Source: Haematococcus lacustris | Taxonomy: Eukaryota; Chlorophyta; Chlorophyceae; Chlamydomonadales; Haematococcaceae | Assembly (NCBI GenBank): GCA_030144725.1 | Contig: JASKMD010000003.1 | Coordinates: 4,822,390-4,886,389 of the forward strand | Length of the DNA stretch: 64,000 nt | Direction: 5' to 3' | Shown: positions 62,672-64,000 of the stretch, piece after piece | How positions within the stretch are numbered: position 1 is the first letter of the stretch | Layout: the number at the start of each line of letters is the position of its first letter | Notes under the pieces: model-generated | What the model was told of the DNA's origin: nothing | Databases searched by the model: none | The model's input: only the letters and a program-made list of their open reading frames with translations | Program-made: the position numbers and the translations under genes

Positions 62672-63398
62672 GTAGGGGTCTACAGTACTGTAGACACCTA
62701 CAGTACTGTAGACCCCTACAGTACTGTAGACCTCTACAGTACTCAAGACCTCCATGAGTACTGTAGACCTCTACAGTACTAAAGACCCCCATGAGTACTG
62801 TAGACCTCTACAGTACTAAAGACCCCTATGAGTACTGTAGACCTCTACAGTACTCAAGACCCCCATGAGTACTGTAGACCTCTACAGTACTCAAGACCCC
62901 CATGAGTACTGTAGACCTCTACAGTACTCAAGACCCCCATGAGTACTGTAGACCTCTACAGTACTCAAGACCCCTATGAGTACTGTAGACCTCTATAGTA
63001 CTCAAGACCCCTATGAGTACTGTAGACCTCTACAGTACTCAAGACCCCTATGAGTACTGTAGACCTCTACAGTACTCAAGACCCCTATGAGTACTGTAGA
63101 CCTCTACAGTACTCAAGACCCCCATGAGTACTGTAGACCTCTACAGTACTCAAGACCCCCATGAGTACTGTAGACCTCTACAGTACTCAAGACCCCTATG
63201 AGTACTGTAGACCTCTATAGTACTCAAGACCCCTATGAGTACTGTAGACCTCTACAGTACTCAAGACCCCTATGAGTACTGTAGACCTCTACAGTACTCA
63301 AGACCCCCATGAGTACTGTAGACCTCTACAGTACTCAAGACCCCCATGAGTACTGTAGACCTCTACAGTACTCAAGACCCCCATGAGTACTGTAGACC
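62672..63398. repeat. 37-bp dyad satellite with AGTACT cores
   Basis: About 18 copies of a unit running CTACAGTACTCAAGACCCCC-ATGAGTACTGTAGACCT, preceded by three copies of a shorter CTACAGTACTGTAGACCC form. Each 37-bp unit holds two AGTACT words in imperfect dyad symmetry. Variation is mostly CCCCC versus CCCCT before ATGAGT. No coding signal. Confidence 0.96.
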
Positions 63399-63822
63399 GC
63401 AGGGGGGCAGCAGCAGCAGGGGGGCAGCAGCAGCAGGGGGGCAGCAGCAGCAGCAGTAGGGGGGCAGCAGCAGCAGCAGCAGGGGGGCAGCAGCAGCAGG
63501 GGGGGGGCAGCAGCAGGGGGGCAGCAGCAGCAGCAGGGGGGCAGCAGCAGCAGCAGCAGGGGGGCAGCAGCAGCAACAGCAGGGGGCAGCAGCAGCAGCA
63601 GCAGGGGGGCAGCAGCAGGGGGGGCAGCAGCAGCGGCAGGGGGGCAGCAGCAGCAGCAGGGGGGCAGCAGCAGCAGGGGGGCAGCAGCAGCAGCAGTAGG
63701 GGGGCAGCAGCAGCAGCAGCAGCAGGGGGGCAGCAGCAGCAGCAGCAGGGGGGCAGCAGCAGCAGCAGCAGGGGGGCAGCAGCAGCAGCAGCAGGGGGGC
63801 AGCAGCAGCAGCAGCAGCACTC
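63399..63822. repeat. CAG-GGGGGG compound repeat
   Basis: CAG runs of 2-6 units alternate with AGGGGGGCAG. It directly follows the 37-bp AGTACT array, in the same order as at 42.8-43.2 kb. Frames over it (poly-Ser/Gly, poly-Gln, poly-Leu/Pro) are compositional. Confidence 0.95.
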
Positions 63823-64000
63823 CTACAAATTAATCCCTGCGTCCGTCCCTGCGTGTTGACCGACCTTGTCGGATCGGGCTGAAATTTTGATAGATGGTAG
63901 TTTACAGAATATAAAACATATTTTTTAGAAAAAACATTTTAAAAAAATCAAAGGCGGCTGCGCTGTGACCCTGTGGCTAGAGTGCAGGGATAAGTGCAGG
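63823..64000. other. AT-rich end of window, nothing recognised
   Basis: A clearly AT-richer stretch (TTTTTTAGAAAAAACATTTTAA) with no gene or repeat unit visible. It is cut by the window end. Confidence 0.5.

Noticed and set aside
63298..63859. Poly-Leu/Pro/Cys and poly-Ser/Gly frames
   Set aside because: Compositional frames over the CAG-GGGGGG repeat.

Overview
The window looks like nuclear DNA of a green alga, most likely Chlamydomonadales (volvocine or Haematococcus-like). That is an inference from three things: GC-rich, densely intronic genes with GTGAGT/GCAG-type splice sites; very abundant CAG/CTG, GGGGCA, CCCT and palindromic minisatellites; and the protein families present. No bacterial operons, rRNA or tRNA genes were recognised. 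The genes below were assembled by hand by joining exons on splice consensus and reading-frame phase, without transcript data.

Left third (1-28.3 kb), the gene-bearing part. A small secreted CVNH-like lectin candidate lies at 2479-3098 (-). An unrecognised coiled-coil gene lies at about 4291-9392 (-). A 12-exon secreted Ca2+-dependent phosphoinositide phospholipase C (PI-PLC-C1 / SaPLC1-like) lies at 11978-20937 (-). It sits head to head, 284 bp apart, with a 13-exon gene for the small-subunit processome protein Sas10/Utp3 (21222-28297, +). Intron 2 of the phospholipase gene holds, in antisense, a Fanzor/TnpB-type nuclease remnant. The remnant's 3' end sequence recurs inverted at 35.1-35.24 kb.

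Middle (28.3-40.7 kb). Minisatellites and a hairpin element lie at 28.4-30.0 kb. A long low-complexity minus-strand open frame (31687-34317) is interrupted by GGGGCA and GGGCA arrays. An 8-exon gene (35984-38225, +) encodes an unrecognised secreted protein with ten cysteines, a proline linker and a 65-residue His/Asp/Glu-rich tail. This is the best candidate here for an undescribed protein.

Right third (40.7-64 kb), repeat dominated. Several satellites with different flanks share the core CCAGTACTGG or AGTACT and repeatedly adjoin CAG/CTG-plus-G-run arrays. The 42.35-44.9 kb and 45.85-51.5 kb regions form a diverged inverted duplication. Both arms end in a matching C-terminal exon (GWS-[LM]-D-[DE]-YLHY), followed inward by the satellite, the triplet array and purine/pyrimidine-rich modules. 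A 5,234-bp segment starting in the satellite at 49487 is repeated in tandem. It carries an LTR and the 5' part of a Ty3/Gypsy chromovirus-type retrotransposon. The full right-hand element (58493-62671) has 405-bp LTRs, a GTAGG target duplication and an intact integrase-chromodomain frame, but lacks gag, protease and reverse transcriptase.
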